Position numbers and translations under genes: made by a program. A DNA stretch of 64,000 nt from NCBI GenBank assembly GCA_028281285.1, contig JANQKF010000034.1:1-64000 (forward strand), in the 5' to 3' direction. Position 1 is the stretch's first letter, and each line of letters begins with the position of its first letter. This document shows, one piece after another, positions 8,654-18,392 of the stretch. The notes under the pieces are model-generated. The model was not told the origin of the DNA, did not search any database, and worked only from the letters and a program-made list of their open reading frames with translations. The stretch comes from Cyclobacteriaceae bacterium (lineage in GTDB: Bacteria > Bacteroidota > Bacteroidia > Cytophagales > Cyclobacteriaceae).

Positions 8654-11650
8654 ATGAGAGGGTTTTCCAAATTCTCGCTTGCTCTGATAGTGACCTTGTG
8701 CTCTTTTATTGGGAATGATGGATATTCTCAGAATAAACTTGATTCACTGCTTAGTGTTGAATCCGAGTGGGAAACGGAGGACACGACCAAAGTAAACCTA
8801 ATTCTGGATATTGTTACCCACCTTGGTAGGGCTCGGCCAGAATTCAGGAAGGAGAAACTTGATCAAGCGGTTGTTCTTTCTGAGAAACTCAATTATCCGG
8901 AAGGCTTGGCTCAAGCATATAAACACTTTCAACGGCATTATCTCTACAGGAATAATATGGACAGTAGCATTTATTTCGCTGACAAGGCGTTACTGTTAGC
9001 AAGGGACTTAGCCGACACCGCACTGATCAGAAATGTAATGGCTAACCTGAGCACGGCCTTCAGAGTTACAGGTAAACTGGAAAAAGCCAAAGACAACTTC
9101 CAGCAGATATTAGAACTAGACCTGACAGAAGGCAATGTTAGACGGATAGCAACTACCTATACCAACCTCGGGGGTGTTCATGCCCAACTTAAGCAATTAG
9201 ATAAGTCCATGGAGTATTTCCTGACCGCGGAGCCTTACATTAATGAGGCCAATCATCCTGACCTCTTTGCCAGGTATTACCTGGAATTTGGACACCTCTA
9301 TAGAGACCTGGAAAATGCCGAAAAAACACTGGAGTATTATCGTAAATCTAAAGTCGTGGCTGAAGAAAATGACCTTTCCCGGAGGGCTTTTGCCGCCAAT
9401 ATCAACCTTACTGGTTACCTGGCATTTGATCTGGGAAAGGATCTGGATGAGGCTTTTGAAAGTGCAACTGCGGCACTACAGCAAGCCAGAAAATTGAGGG
9501 ACTCCAGGGGAACTGCACGCGTTTACATGACACTTGGGTCAATTGAATCGCGAAGAGAAAACTATGCTGAAGCCTTGACATACTATGATAAAGCAATTCC
9601 CATGTTCGAACGGATGAACGACACTCACAATCTTATTGGAGCACTGAAGTTCCAGGTGGATGTATACAGGATTAGGAAGGAATACACTAAAGCAATTACT
9701 GTCTCGGAGCGGATTGTAGATTTGGCCAAAAAGAGGAAAGATTTACAAGGTGTGGTCTATCAAACACGGGTTATTGCATTGATTTATCTTGATTTAGGCA
9801 ATTTCAAAAAGGCTTACGAATATGAAAGAGAAGGCGCCTTATTGGCTGATTCATTAAGTGATGTTAGAAATGCTGTTCAAGTCGGACGGCTGGAATCAGC
9901 GGTAGAACTAGCCGAAAAGGAAAAGGAAAACGCAATTCTGACTGCCAACAATGAATTGGAGTTGGAAAAAAGCCAGCGTGCAACGTTACAGCGCAATATT
10001 TTGATCATCATTGCTCTGATAGTGGCAGTTGGCGCAGTCATAATATTCACCCTTCAGAGGGCACGTCAACGCGCGATAACAAAGCTGGTTTCTTATGAAA
10101 AAAACCTGAACAAGATGCGGACCGATGTCTTTATGAGTATCGCCCATGAAATACGCACCCCATTAACTTTGATCTATGGACCGGCTAGAGAATTGCAGCG
10201 TAACCCGGAGAGTGAAAAGGGAAGATTAAAAACTATAATGAAGACGGTCACAAATAACTGTGAGAAAATAATTGCGAGAATAGAAGAGATTTTTGACCTG
10301 TCCAAACTTGAAAATCAGGACCTTGCATTGCATAATTCTGATCTCCGGTTGAAGCCTTTTGTTGAAGCAATTTTCAACTCTCATGAAATTGTTGCATCAC
10401 TCAAGAAAGTCAGTATTTCCTTGAATTACACTCTTGAAGAAGATATTGTCGTAACGTTCGATCAGGTTAAAGTGACTAAAATTGTTGAGAACCTGTTGAG
10501 TAATGCCGTGAAATTTACACCAACTGGAGGTGAGATTAGAATGGATGTTTTTGAGAATGGAGACCAGGGCATACTCTGTTTCAGGATAGTGGACTCCGGG
10601 TTAGGGATTAAGCCGGAAGACTTATCAAAAATTTTCGAACGTTATTACCGTTCTGAGGAAGCTGTGAAAATTGGAGGTTCAGGAATAGGTTTAGCTCTTG
10701 CCCGAGAATTGGCCAGGCTAATGGATGGTGATATAAAGGTGGAATCTGAACTGGGCGAGGGTTCAGTATTCACATTTTCAATTCCCTTTATGTTACCAAC
10801 ATCTACGGTTGATGTTGAAGAATTAGTGAGAAAACCCGATGATTCTTCCGAGTCATCCCTTGAATATCGCATGGATTCGGTTTCCGATGCCCGGGTTCTT
10901 GTGGTTGAAGATGACTTGGGTATGCAAGAGTATTTGAACAGCTTGTTATCTCCTCAGTATACAGTTTCTGTAGTAGGAGATGGAGTTGAAGCCCTGGAAA
11001 CATTAAATGACTCTGATGAGGAATTCGATTTGATAATATCTGATATTATGATGCCTAGAATGGACGGGTTTGAATTATTAGATAAACTAAAAACGGATGC
11101 GGGGCTTTGCGGGATTCCTATTATTATGCTAACAGCAAAAACGGGATTGGAGGATCGTCTGAAGGCACTGCGTATTGGAGTGGATGATTACATCAATAAA
11201 CCGTTCGATTCACGAGAATTGCTTTACCGTGTTTCTAACCTGATCAGCAATAAAAAGGCAAGAGGAAATACGATTGAAGAGGAATCTGATGAAATGGAGA
11301 GTGAGCTTCCTGCTTACGATATTCAATGGTTGTCCCGGGTGGAAGGTATCGTTAAACGGGAGATTGACAATACTGAATTCAGCGTTGGAGACCTGGCAGA
11401 CGAGATGGCGAGTAGTACCAGACAGGTTCAAAGAAAGCTTAATAGCCTCACGGGTTTAACACCTGTTCAATATATAAGGCAAGTTAAACTGGATGAGGCA
11501 AGAGCATTGTTGGAGTCGGGTCAATACCAAACGGTTTCGGAAGTGTCCTACCGAGTAGGTTTCGATACACCCTATTATTTCAGCACCCTTTTCTTTAAGC
11601 AATATGGCAAAAGACCTACCGAATATTTAAGATTTATAAATAGCGCTTAA
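8654..11650 (+). CDS. TPR hybrid histidine kinase with receiver and AraC-type HTH (one-protein two-component system)
   Basis: 998 residues. Order: signal-like N-terminus (1-26), a TPR-rich sensor region to about residue 420, a coiled segment, a membrane helix near 447-467 (NILIIIALIVAVGAVIIF), HisKA with the phospho-acceptor in SIAHEIRTPLT (H498), an HATPase domain (N-box NLLSNAVKFTP, DSGLGI, GGSGIGLALA), a receiver domain (VVEDD, phospho-acceptor D797 in ISDIMMPRMDG, Lys in NKPF), and a C-terminal AraC-type helix-turn-helix ending in QYGKRPTEYLRF. The TPR domain probably lies in the periplasm and the remainder in the cytoplasm, so sensing, phosphotransfer and DNA binding sit in one chain, as in Bacteroides hybrid systems. 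No transport or glycan-use locus lies beside it, so targets are unknown; the inverted repeats upstream are candidate autoregulatory sites. Confidence 0.92.
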   Translation: MRGFSKFSLALIVTLCSFIGNDGYSQNKLDSLLSVESEWETEDTTKVNLILDIVTHLGRARPEFRKEKLDQAVVLSEKLNYPEGLAQAYKHFQRHYLYRNNMDSSIYFADKALLLARDLADTALIRNVMANLSTAFRVTGKLEKAKDNFQQILELDLTEGNVRRIATTYTNLGGVHAQLKQLDKSMEYFLTAEPYINEANHPDLFARYYLEFGHLYRDLENAEKTLEYYRKSKVVAEENDLSRRAFAANINLTGYLAFDLGKDLDEAFESATAALQQARKLRDSRGTARVYMTLGSIESRRENYAEALTYYDKAIPMFERMNDTHNLIGALKFQVDVYRIRKEYTKAITVSERIVDLAKKRKDLQGVVYQTRVIALIYLDLGNFKKAYEYEREGALLADSLSDVRNAVQVGRLESAVELAEKEKENAILTANNELELEKSQRATLQRNILIIIALIVAVGAVIIFTLQRARQRAITKLVSYEKNLNKMRTDVFMSIAHEIRTPLTLIYGPARELQRNPESEKGRLKTIMKTVTNNCEKIIARIEEIFDLSKLENQDLALHNSDLRLKPFVEAIFNSHEIVASLKKVSISLNYTLEEDIVVTFDQVKVTKIVENLLSNAVKFTPTGGEIRMDVFENGDQGILCFRIVDSGLGIKPEDLSKIFERYYRSEEAVKIGGSGIGLALARELARLMDGDIKVESELGEGSVFTFSIPFMLPTSTVDVEELVRKPDDSSESSLEYRMDSVSDARVLVVEDDLGMQEYLNSLLSPQYTVSVVGDGVEALETLNDSDEEFDLIISDIMMPRMDGFELLDKLKTDAGLCGIPIIMLTAKTGLEDRLKALRIGVDDYINKPFDSRELLYRVSNLISNKKARGNTIEEESDEMESELPAYDIQWLSRVEGIVKREIDNTEFSVGDLADEMASSTRQVQRKLNSLTGLTPVQYIRQVKLDEARALLESGQYQTVSEVSYRVGFDTPYYFSTLFFKQYGKRPTEYLRFINSA

Positions 11651-11692
11651 TCTGACTTTATCAAACCTTCCGATTCTTTTGAATCATGAGTC

Positions 11693-14068
11693 TCACAAAC
11701 CCACCTTAATCACTTTCTTAATATGATTACCCTCCGGAGTGGAAATGGTGATGAAATAGAGGCCGGCCTCTGAAGAAAGATTGACTTCCTGAGACCAATG
11801 TTGTTCACTCTTGTTAGATGACCAAGCATTAATCTGCATACCGGTGTGATTGAATAATTTCAATTTCATAGGTCCTAAATAGTCGTTGACCAATTCAAGA
11901 CGTATGTTTCCCTGAGTCGGGTTAGGGTAGGCTTTGAGTGCTTTGTTCGAATAAGTGACAGGATCATCCGTGCTGGTTACCACATTCGGTTCAGCATCTA
12001 CGGTTCTAATACTTAAGGTATTGCTATATCCGGATGAATTGATTTCGTCAACCGCCTTTACGCGATAGTAGAAGGTGGTACTTGGCACCAAGTTTTCTGA
12101 CACAAAATTGGTTTGGTCTTTGGATACCGTGAATTCGCTAACGAATAGAAAGTCTTCCGTCAAAGATCGTTCAACAACAAAGGCCAATTCATTTACCGAA
12201 TTGTCTGTCCAGGATAGTTCGACTTCACGCTCCTCAACTCGCAGCGCTTCAAGCCCTGTGGGGTTTCCTAAGAAGGAAAGGCTCGCTTCAATTGTTCGGC
12301 TAAATTCCGATTCACCGTTGAGATATCTGGCTCGAACTCTGTAGTAATAGACTTCATCCGGATCCAAATCATCATCCAGAAAATTCATAAGATCACCTCC
12401 AATGTAAGAGATTTCCTTTTCGGAGAAATCATCTGTTGTTGACCGTTGTACCTCGTACACTTCCTGGTCAGTTCGCATATGTCCCCAGGTCAGCCTTAGA
12501 CTCTCACTTGACTGCTCAACCTGTAAATTTCCCGGAGCATGATGTGCCCCCAAATCAATGAGTTGGACGATCCTATTGGCTTCAAAAGTCTCATTCCAGG
12601 TGCTAACCTCACCACCCGGCCAGGTAATTGAAATACGACTTATTTCGGTAGCTTCACCTATTCCGAAAAAAGCTTCAGCCGGCTCTTGACCCCAGAAACT
12701 GATGCCTGCCGTAATCGGTCTAATCAATGTCTTTCCGTCTACCTCGATTTCAACCTTGCTACCAATGGCAAAGTGATTTGCCCCCAACATCCGAGGCTTG
12801 ACCACAAAATAGTTGTTAGTAGTACCGTTTTCAACAAGCTGGTTTTTTAAGATACTCAGGTCAATCGGCTGATCCTGAATAGGTTTTAGGCTTTCTATCA
12901 AATCCAGGTCTCCGTCTCTTTCTAAATCAACAGCAACAAGCGCTGTTCCATAACGCAATTTAGCATACCCAACTTCCTCTGACATATCGGTGAAACCTGC
13001 TTCCTGATTGTTGTGCCAATATTTGGTTTGATCTGCCGGTAGTACAACCCAACCGTTGGTTGCTGCCAAGTCTAAATGTCCATCGTTGTCAGCATCGAAG
13101 AATGTTGTTCCCCAACCCCAGCCGCTATCCTCAATGCCAAGTGCGTGAGAATCTTCGGTGAAGTTCAATTCATTGTCAGATCGATTGGTGAAAAAGAGAT
13201 TATGCTCGACATCATTGTGAATGTTTGTGATGTACATTTCAAAATCACCGTCATTGTCATAATCACCAAGAGCAATTCCCATTTCATTGAAGTCGCTGTC
13301 CATATTTAATTCAGGGGCAACATCCGTGAAGGTGCCATCAGTATTATTGATCCAAAACTCGTTATGCCCTACATCTATGTTTAGTTGCAAATCAGCCCAG
13401 CCATCTCCATTCATATCGTAAAACATGGGCTGGAGGTGTTGGAGCTTTTTCTGACCAATAGTGCTTTCTGTGATTTCAGTGAAGGTCTCATCACCATTAT
13501 TAATGTAGAGATACCGATTGCCTTGCCAGGCACCATAGAACAGATCAAGGTATCCATCATTGTTGATGTCTCCTGCTGCAAACCCTCCTACGAATCGACC
13601 GATATTTTCAATCGAGAGTCCAGTGGAGGTAGTAATGTTGGTAAATGCTCCGGAAGATTCCTGACGATAAACTTGTATGTAAAGCTCCTCGGCTTCTATC
13701 AAAACTCCACCAACAATTAGATCGAGTAGACGGTCTCCGTTGATATCAAACCATAGAGAAGAATGGGTTTGGCCAATAATTTCTAGCTGAAGTTCTTCCG
13801 ATACTTCCTCAAAATGACCCGTACCATCATTGCGATAAAGAAGGCTTCTTTGATCGTTTCCGGTAGGAACAAATAGATCAATATCACCATCGTTATCAAA
13901 GTCGATGGCGTTCAATCCACTTCCGAATGTTCTCGCTGAATTGAACTCCTGAATTCCGCTTTCTTCTGCCACTTCCTCAAAGCGCACCTGTCCTTTCAGA
14001 GGCGAAAGAAGGATCAAAATTAGAAAAGTACAAAGCAGTCGTGTCCAATTAAGCACAGACTTGCTCAT
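11693..14068 (-). CDS. CRTAC1-type FG-GAP/VCBS repeat protein with ASPIC/UnbV, Fn3 and T9SS tag
   Basis: 791 residues. A signal peptide (LLCTFLILILLSPLKGQ) leads into repeated FG-GAP/VCBS blades with calcium-binding-type motifs such as DFDNDGDIDLF, DINNDGYLDLF and DYDNDGDFEMY. An ASPIC/UnbV domain follows (KVEIEVDGKTL, RISITWPGGEVSTW), then two fibronectin III-like modules, then a type A T9SS sorting domain (KAYPNPTQGNIRLEL to GLYFITISTPEG). It is predicted to be a secreted or surface beta-propeller, probably calcium-stabilised, possibly adhesive; substrate unknown. It is convergent with the hybrid kinase (42 bases apart) and divergent from the haloperoxidase, sharing a 172-base upstream region. 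Confidence 0.9.
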   Translation of the reverse strand: MSKSVLNWTRLLCTFLILILLSPLKGQVRFEEVAEESGIQEFNSARTFGSGLNAIDFDNDGDIDLFVPTGNDQRSLLYRNDGTGHFEEVSEELQLEIIGQTHSSLWFDINGDRLLDLIVGGVLIEAEELYIQVYRQESSGAFTNITTSTGLSIENIGRFVGGFAAGDINNDGYLDLFYGAWQGNRYLYINNGDETFTEITESTIGQKKLQHLQPMFYDMNGDGWADLQLNIDVGHNEFWINNTDGTFTDVAPELNMDSDFNEMGIALGDYDNDGDFEMYITNIHNDVEHNLFFTNRSDNELNFTEDSHALGIEDSGWGWGTTFFDADNDGHLDLAATNGWVVLPADQTKYWHNNQEAGFTDMSEEVGYAKLRYGTALVAVDLERDGDLDLIESLKPIQDQPIDLSILKNQLVENGTTNNYFVVKPRMLGANHFAIGSKVEIEVDGKTLIRPITAGISFWGQEPAEAFFGIGEATEISRISITWPGGEVSTWNETFEANRIVQLIDLGAHHAPGNLQVEQSSESLRLTWGHMRTDQEVYEVQRSTTDDFSEKEISYIGGDLMNFLDDDLDPDEVYYYRVRARYLNGESEFSRTIEASLSFLGNPTGLEALRVEEREVELSWTDNSVNELAFVVERSLTEDFLFVSEFTVSKDQTNFVSENLVPSTTFYYRVKAVDEINSSGYSNTLSIRTVDAEPNVVTSTDDPVTYSNKALKAYPNPTQGNIRLELVNDYLGPMKLKLFNHTGMQINAWSSNKSEQHWSQEVNLSSEAGLYFITISTPEGNHIKKVIKVGL

Positions 14069-14240
14069 AGGATTAGTTTAAGGTTTCAAATACAGATATA
14101 GGCTTTTTACATCAAAGAATCAAAAAAAAGGGGTGATAAACTTTTGTACATAGCTGCAAAGAGTCTCTTTAATGACCACTCTTTCGGACTTCAAATATTC
14201 GTTATAAATTGCAACATATTTTTTAAGCTAAACTGACCTT

Positions 14241-16445
14241 ATGCTAAAGAAGACCTTGTTGTGGGCAGTACTCCTAATTGGAGTGCTGACGGAAGGGCGA
14301 GCTCAACAAAAAACAGTGGCCCGCCAATGGAATGAAGCGTTACTGGAAGCCATTCGAGAGGATTTTGCTCGACCCACCGTACACGCCCGTAATCTCTTTC
14401 ACGTTTCTGCTGCGATGTATGATGCCTGGGCTGCATATAACGAATATGCCGACACTTATTTCTTGGGAAAGACAGTTCACGGATTTACTATTCCATTTGA
14501 GCCAAATTTGCTTCCGGCTGGCACTCAAGCAGACCAGGAAAAGGCAATAAGTTATGCTGCCTTTAGGTTATTGAACCATCGATTTGCCAATAGTCCGGGT
14601 GCATTAACCACATTGGCCCGATTTGAATCGCTAATGGACTTTTTAGGGTACGACCCTGAGGTTACGACTATCGATTACACTTCAGGGCCAGCGGGGTTAG
14701 GAAATTATATCGCAGAATTTGTTATCAACTATGGGCTCCAGGATGGGTCCAACGAGTCAGATAGCTATCTTAATCAGGTTTATGAGCCTGTAAATGAGTT
14801 TCTGGCACCGGCAGAACCGGGTAATCCAAATATGACAGATCCGAATCGTTGGCAACCCTTAGCGCTTGATGTCTTCATTGATCAAAGCGGAAATGTTACA
14901 TCTAATAATACCCCGGAGTTTTTAAGTCCTGAGTGGGGTCAGGTATCTCCATTTTCCTTAAAAGAAGAAGATAAGACCACCTTCGAACGTGACGGATTTG
15001 AATACCAGGTATATCATGATCCGGGACCGCCACCATTTCTCGATCCTGAAAATGGAGGAGGACTCAGTGATGAGTATAAATGGGGCTTTGCATTGGTTTC
15101 AGTCTGGTCAAGTCACCTCAATGATACTTTTGAGGAGATGATAGATATATCTCCAGCTTCAATTGGAAATCTGGATATCGACAATTTCCCAACTGACTGG
15201 GAGTCTTTCAGAGATTTTTATGATCTGTTGGAGGGTGGAGACCCTAGCCCGGGTCGAAGTGTTAATCCTGTAACAGGAGCCGCTTATATTCCTCAAATGG
15301 TGCCAAGATCTGATTATGGTCGGGTACTTGCTGAATTCTGGGCAGATGGGCCTGATTCAGAAACACCTCCGGGACACTGGTTTACAATACTTAATTATGT
15401 GAACGACCACAGTGCCCTCGAAAAGAAATTCAAAGGAAGAGGACAGATCGTAGGCGATCTACAATGGGATGTAATGTCTTACCTGGTGCTCGGAGGAGCG
15501 ATGCACGATGTAGCGATTGCAGCCTGGGGGATCAAGGGACGTTATGACTATGTCCGTCCCATTTCTGCTATTCGATACATGGCAGATCAGGGACAGTCGT
15601 CTGATGAGAATTTGCCTAACTATAATGTTGCCGGCATTCCTCTCATTGACGGATACATTGAACTTGTAGGGGAGGAAGACCCTTTGGTGGGTGAGAACAA
15701 TGAACATTTGAATAAAATCAAGCTTCTTGCCTGGAAAGGTCCTGACTTCATTGAAGACCCTGAGACTGATCAAGCAGGAGTGGGATGGATTCTTGCCGAG
15801 AACTGGTGGCCTTATCAACGACCGAGTTTTGTAACACCTCCATTTGCAGGTTATGTTTCAGGTCACTCCACTTATTCAAGAGCAGCAGCTGAGGCATTAA
15901 CCCTATTTACAGGAACACCATATTTTCCAGGAGGACTAGGCGAGTTTGTTGCACCAAGGAACGAATTCCTTGTGTTTGAGGAAGGTCCAAGTCAGGACAT
16001 TATTCTTCAATGGGCCACCTACAGAGATGCTTCCGATCAATGTAGCCTGTCACGGATATGGGGAGGTATTCATCCACCGGCCGATGACATTCCGGGAAGA
16101 ATAATTGGAGAAACCATTGGAGTGGAGGCCTTTGAATTTGCCGAAGAGCTATTTGGTGATGATCCTATTCTTGGAACGGAAGAGGATGTAAGTGCGAAAG
16201 TCAACGTATATCCAAACCCGGTTGAGTCGAATGAGCTAATTATAAAGCTTGGAGGAAACATCAACCCACGACAGCTACAACTCTTGGACAATTCAGGAAA
16301 GCGCTATATCTCCAAGGAGTTTCCACAGGGGCAAATCAATGATGAGATAAGATTAGATCTTTCAGGATTGACTCCAGGATTCTATATCGTTAATGTCCTT
16401 GGGAACAATTGGCGAGCAGTCAAGAAGGTGATTGTTCAGAAATAA
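14241..16445 (+). CDS. Vanadium-dependent haloperoxidase (PAP2 superfamily) with T9SS sorting domain
   Basis: 734 residues: signal peptide (LLWAVLLIGVLTEGRAQ), an all-helical PAP2/haloperoxidase body, and a T9SS type A C-terminus (VYPNPVESNELIIKL to KKVIVQK). The vanadate-binding set of the family is visible with the same spacing as in fungal chloroperoxidase: K432 and R439 in KGRYDYVR, S540-G541-H542 in VSGHSTYSR, and R605 with H611 in SRIWGGIH. Such enzymes use hydrogen peroxide to oxidise chloride, bromide or iodide to hypohalous acid; related phosphatases share the fold, so the halide and even the activity are inferred. Export through T9SS would put the enzyme outside the cell, as suits antimicrobial or halogen chemistry in seawater. 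Confidence 0.85.
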   Translation: MLKKTLLWAVLLIGVLTEGRAQQKTVARQWNEALLEAIREDFARPTVHARNLFHVSAAMYDAWAAYNEYADTYFLGKTVHGFTIPFEPNLLPAGTQADQEKAISYAAFRLLNHRFANSPGALTTLARFESLMDFLGYDPEVTTIDYTSGPAGLGNYIAEFVINYGLQDGSNESDSYLNQVYEPVNEFLAPAEPGNPNMTDPNRWQPLALDVFIDQSGNVTSNNTPEFLSPEWGQVSPFSLKEEDKTTFERDGFEYQVYHDPGPPPFLDPENGGGLSDEYKWGFALVSVWSSHLNDTFEEMIDISPASIGNLDIDNFPTDWESFRDFYDLLEGGDPSPGRSVNPVTGAAYIPQMVPRSDYGRVLAEFWADGPDSETPPGHWFTILNYVNDHSALEKKFKGRGQIVGDLQWDVMSYLVLGGAMHDVAIAAWGIKGRYDYVRPISAIRYMADQGQSSDENLPNYNVAGIPLIDGYIELVGEEDPLVGENNEHLNKIKLLAWKGPDFIEDPETDQAGVGWILAENWWPYQRPSFVTPPFAGYVSGHSTYSRAAAEALTLFTGTPYFPGGLGEFVAPRNEFLVFEEGPSQDIILQWATYRDASDQCSLSRIWGGIHPPADDIPGRIIGETIGVEAFEFAEELFGDDPILGTEEDVSAKVNVYPNPVESNELIIKLGGNINPRQLQLLDNSGKRYISKEFPQGQINDEIRLDLSGLTPGFYIVNVLGNNWRAVKKVIVQK

Positions 16446-16510
16446 CACCATCTTAAGGCCCTCATAATCAGAATGTAACTTCACACCTCCCTAATTGTTG
16501 GAAATTTAAT

Positions 16511-16526
16511 TCCTAAAAAATTAGGA
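16511..16526. promoter_or_regulatory. Distal palindromic operator of blaI-blaR1 pair
   Basis: TCCTAA-AAAA-TTAGGA is a perfect 6-4-6 inverted repeat. It shares its half-site with the palindrome at 16551-16568, and another half-site (TTCCTAAG, 16531-16538) lies between. This is a likely binding site for the BlaI-type repressor encoded just downstream. Confidence 0.7.
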
Positions 16527-16550
16527 GTAATTCCTAAGTATTTCGTAGAT

Positions 16551-16568
16551 TTCCTAAAAATTTAGGAA
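16551..16568. promoter_or_regulatory. Proximal palindromic operator overlapping the blaI start codon
   Basis: TTCCTAAA-AA-TTTAGGAA is a perfect 8-2-8 inverted repeat whose last base is the A of the repressor ATG. Occupancy should block transcription or translation start, giving autorepression relieved by BlaR1-type proteolysis. The sequence differs from the firmicute bla/mec operator core TACA-N-TGTA. Confidence 0.75.
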
Positions 16569-16927
16569 TGAAAGAACTTACCAAGGCCGAAGAACAGATC
16601 ATGCAGGTGATTTGGGAAGAGGATGAAATGCTGATTAAAGATATCGTTGATCGACTTCCTGATCCGAAACCTGCCTACAATACGGTAGGTACTTTTCTTA
16701 AAATTCTTGAGACCAAAGGGTTTGTCAGCAGAAGGAAAGTTGCCAACACCTTTGTGTATTCAGCAACCATTGCGAAGAAGAGTTATGCCAATAAATACAT
16801 GAGTGGATTTATTGGAAGGTACTTTGAAGGATCAGCCGAGAAACTGCTGTCCTTCATGGTTGACGAAAAGAAACTGGATCTTCATCAGATTGAGGAGTTA
16901 ATGAAAAAAATGAAGAAGGATGATTAA
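16568..16927 (+). CDS. BlaI/MecI-type winged-helix repressor
   Basis: 119 residues with the penicillinase-repressor fold: N-terminal MKELTKAEEQIMQVIWEED, the recognition region around PKPAYNTVGTFLKILETKGF, and a C-terminal dimerisation and cleavage region. In this family the dimer represses its own operon and is cleaved when the partner M56 protease is activated. Its stop lies inside the downstream blaR1-like gene (8-base overlap), so the two are translationally coupled. Two palindromes, one overlapping the start codon, are its likely operators. No beta-lactamase gene adjoins, so the regulated stress may not be beta-lactams; pairs like this are common in Bacteroidota and mostly uncharacterised. 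Confidence 0.9.
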   Translation: MKELTKAEEQIMQVIWEEDEMLIKDIVDRLPDPKPAYNTVGTFLKILETKGFVSRRKVANTFVYSATIAKKSYANKYMSGFIGRYFEGSAEKLLSFMVDEKKLDLHQIEELMKKMKKDD

Positions 16928-18371
16928 GTTTTTGATAGAATCTTCAATATGTCTTGGCCTGTTTTACATGGTCTACTGGTTCTTCTTAAGAAGGGAAAAA
17001 CTGCTTTCGATTAACCGGTTTTATTTACTTGGAGCGGTGTTGGTTTCTGTTACCATCCCACTACTCGAGATAAGTTTTGTCTCATCCTCTCCATCGAACT
17101 TGCAATTAGTTCAAATCGCACCAATCATTGATTCGGTATCTACTTTTGAGGCCCAAAAAAGCGTGAAGGGGCCGAGTATATTAAGTTTAGTGTATTTGAG
17201 TGGGGTAGTAATCTCATTCATTGTATTACTGGTCCGATTGGTGGTTACCTGGCGCAGGCTTTCGAAGTACGAGTTTAAAAATGAAGAAGGCATCAGGTTG
17301 ATAGAAGTGGAAGGCTATCAGGCTTATTCATTTTGGAATACCATTGTATTAGGAAAGGAAATTGAACGTAATCCTGACCTTAAAACAAAAGTGCTTAGTC
17401 ATGAGCTTTCACATATTCGTGGCAAGCATAGTCTGGATATCTTCATATTGGAATTGCTGAAATGCCTTTACTGGTTTAATCCGGTTATCTATTTCCTGAC
17501 TTCTTCGCTCAAGATTCAACACGAGTATATCGCAGATGAAAAGGTGCTCAAAGAAGTATCCTCTCAAGAATATGAAAGATCGCTAGCAACGATAGCTCTT
17601 GGCAGGATTGACCATCAGTTGGTCCATGCCTTTGCCAAACTTCCACTCAATAGAAGACTTAAAATGATTTATACAACAAACTCAAATATCATGAACAAAT
17701 TCAGATTACTTATTGTGTTGCCTGTAATGGCATTGCTGGTGTTCCAATTCAGTTGCACTGAAGATCCGTTGGAACAAATGGTTGAGACTCAACCCGAGTT
17801 GACCGCGGTTTTGAAAAGCGTGACGCTTGGATACCACTATGATGATGGAAAAGTTGCACACGAAAATTCAAAGGTAGTGGCTGGTGTAGTGATGAATGTC
17901 AATCAGGATCTTGCGGAGGGCGTGACCGTAAAAGCGAATTCAAGTGGCAATAGCACCACAACGGATAAGGATGGTCGTTTCAGACTTGTGATGACTGAAG
18001 CCGATGCAGAGATTCTTTTATCTCACCCATCAATGGGCAATGGAAGCTTAAATTTTGGTGATCCTGACGAGGAAATTGAAATACCCGTGGATATGGTTAT
18101 TGAAATTCCTGATGACAGTATGGAGGGACTTGATATGGGCCAGATCGAAAAAATCATGAGTGAACTTCATGCTGAGTCTCGAACGGGGTTTGGAGAATTG
18201 GTTGAGAAAGAAATACCGGTTCGTAGAATTCAGGAGCTAAAGACCAAACTTGACCAGAGTGTCAATGCTGACGAGAGCTTGCGCGAATACGAAGAGTTTC
18301 TGGCTAAGAGGAGAAAGCCTGTAGTTGAAAAAATGGTTACAGGGAAAAGTACTATGAAAAAGAGGAATTAG
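16920..18371 (+). CDS. BlaR1-like M56 membrane metalloprotease with carboxypeptidase-regulatory-like C-terminus
   Basis: 483 residues. Membrane helices occur near 5-22, 35-52 and 90-110, followed by the zinc-protease motif HELSH (H161, E162, H165) with a downstream E in HEYIADEK. Another helix near 260-277 ends in FSC. The following domain looks like a carboxypeptidase-regulatory/TonB-plug-like beta-sandwich (GVVMNVNQDLAEGVTVKA, DKDGRFRL), and the tail is charged and helical. The penicillin-binding sensor domain of BlaR1 is absent, so the stimulus is unlikely to be a beta-lactam acylation event. It is expected to cleave, or trigger cleavage of, the BlaI-type repressor encoded in the same operon. 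Confidence 0.88.
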   Translation: MIKFLIESSICLGLFYMVYWFFLRREKLLSINRFYLLGAVLVSVTIPLLEISFVSSSPSNLQLVQIAPIIDSVSTFEAQKSVKGPSILSLVYLSGVVISFIVLLVRLVVTWRRLSKYEFKNEEGIRLIEVEGYQAYSFWNTIVLGKEIERNPDLKTKVLSHELSHIRGKHSLDIFILELLKCLYWFNPVIYFLTSSLKIQHEYIADEKVLKEVSSQEYERSLATIALGRIDHQLVHAFAKLPLNRRLKMIYTTNSNIMNKFRLLIVLPVMALLVFQFSCTEDPLEQMVETQPELTAVLKSVTLGYHYDDGKVAHENSKVVAGVVMNVNQDLAEGVTVKANSSGNSTTTDKDGRFRLVMTEADAEILLSHPSMGNGSLNFGDPDEEIEIPVDMVIEIPDDSMEGLDMGQIEKIMSELHAESRTGFGELVEKEIPVRRIQELKTKLDQSVNADESLREYEEFLAKRRKPVVEKMVTGKSTMKKRN

Positions 18372-18392
18372 TGGTTTATTTGCCTATCGGTA

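Noticed and set aside
11651-11692. GATTC-TTTT-GAATC mini-hairpin between convergent genes
   Set aside because: A 5-base stem is too weak to call a terminator.
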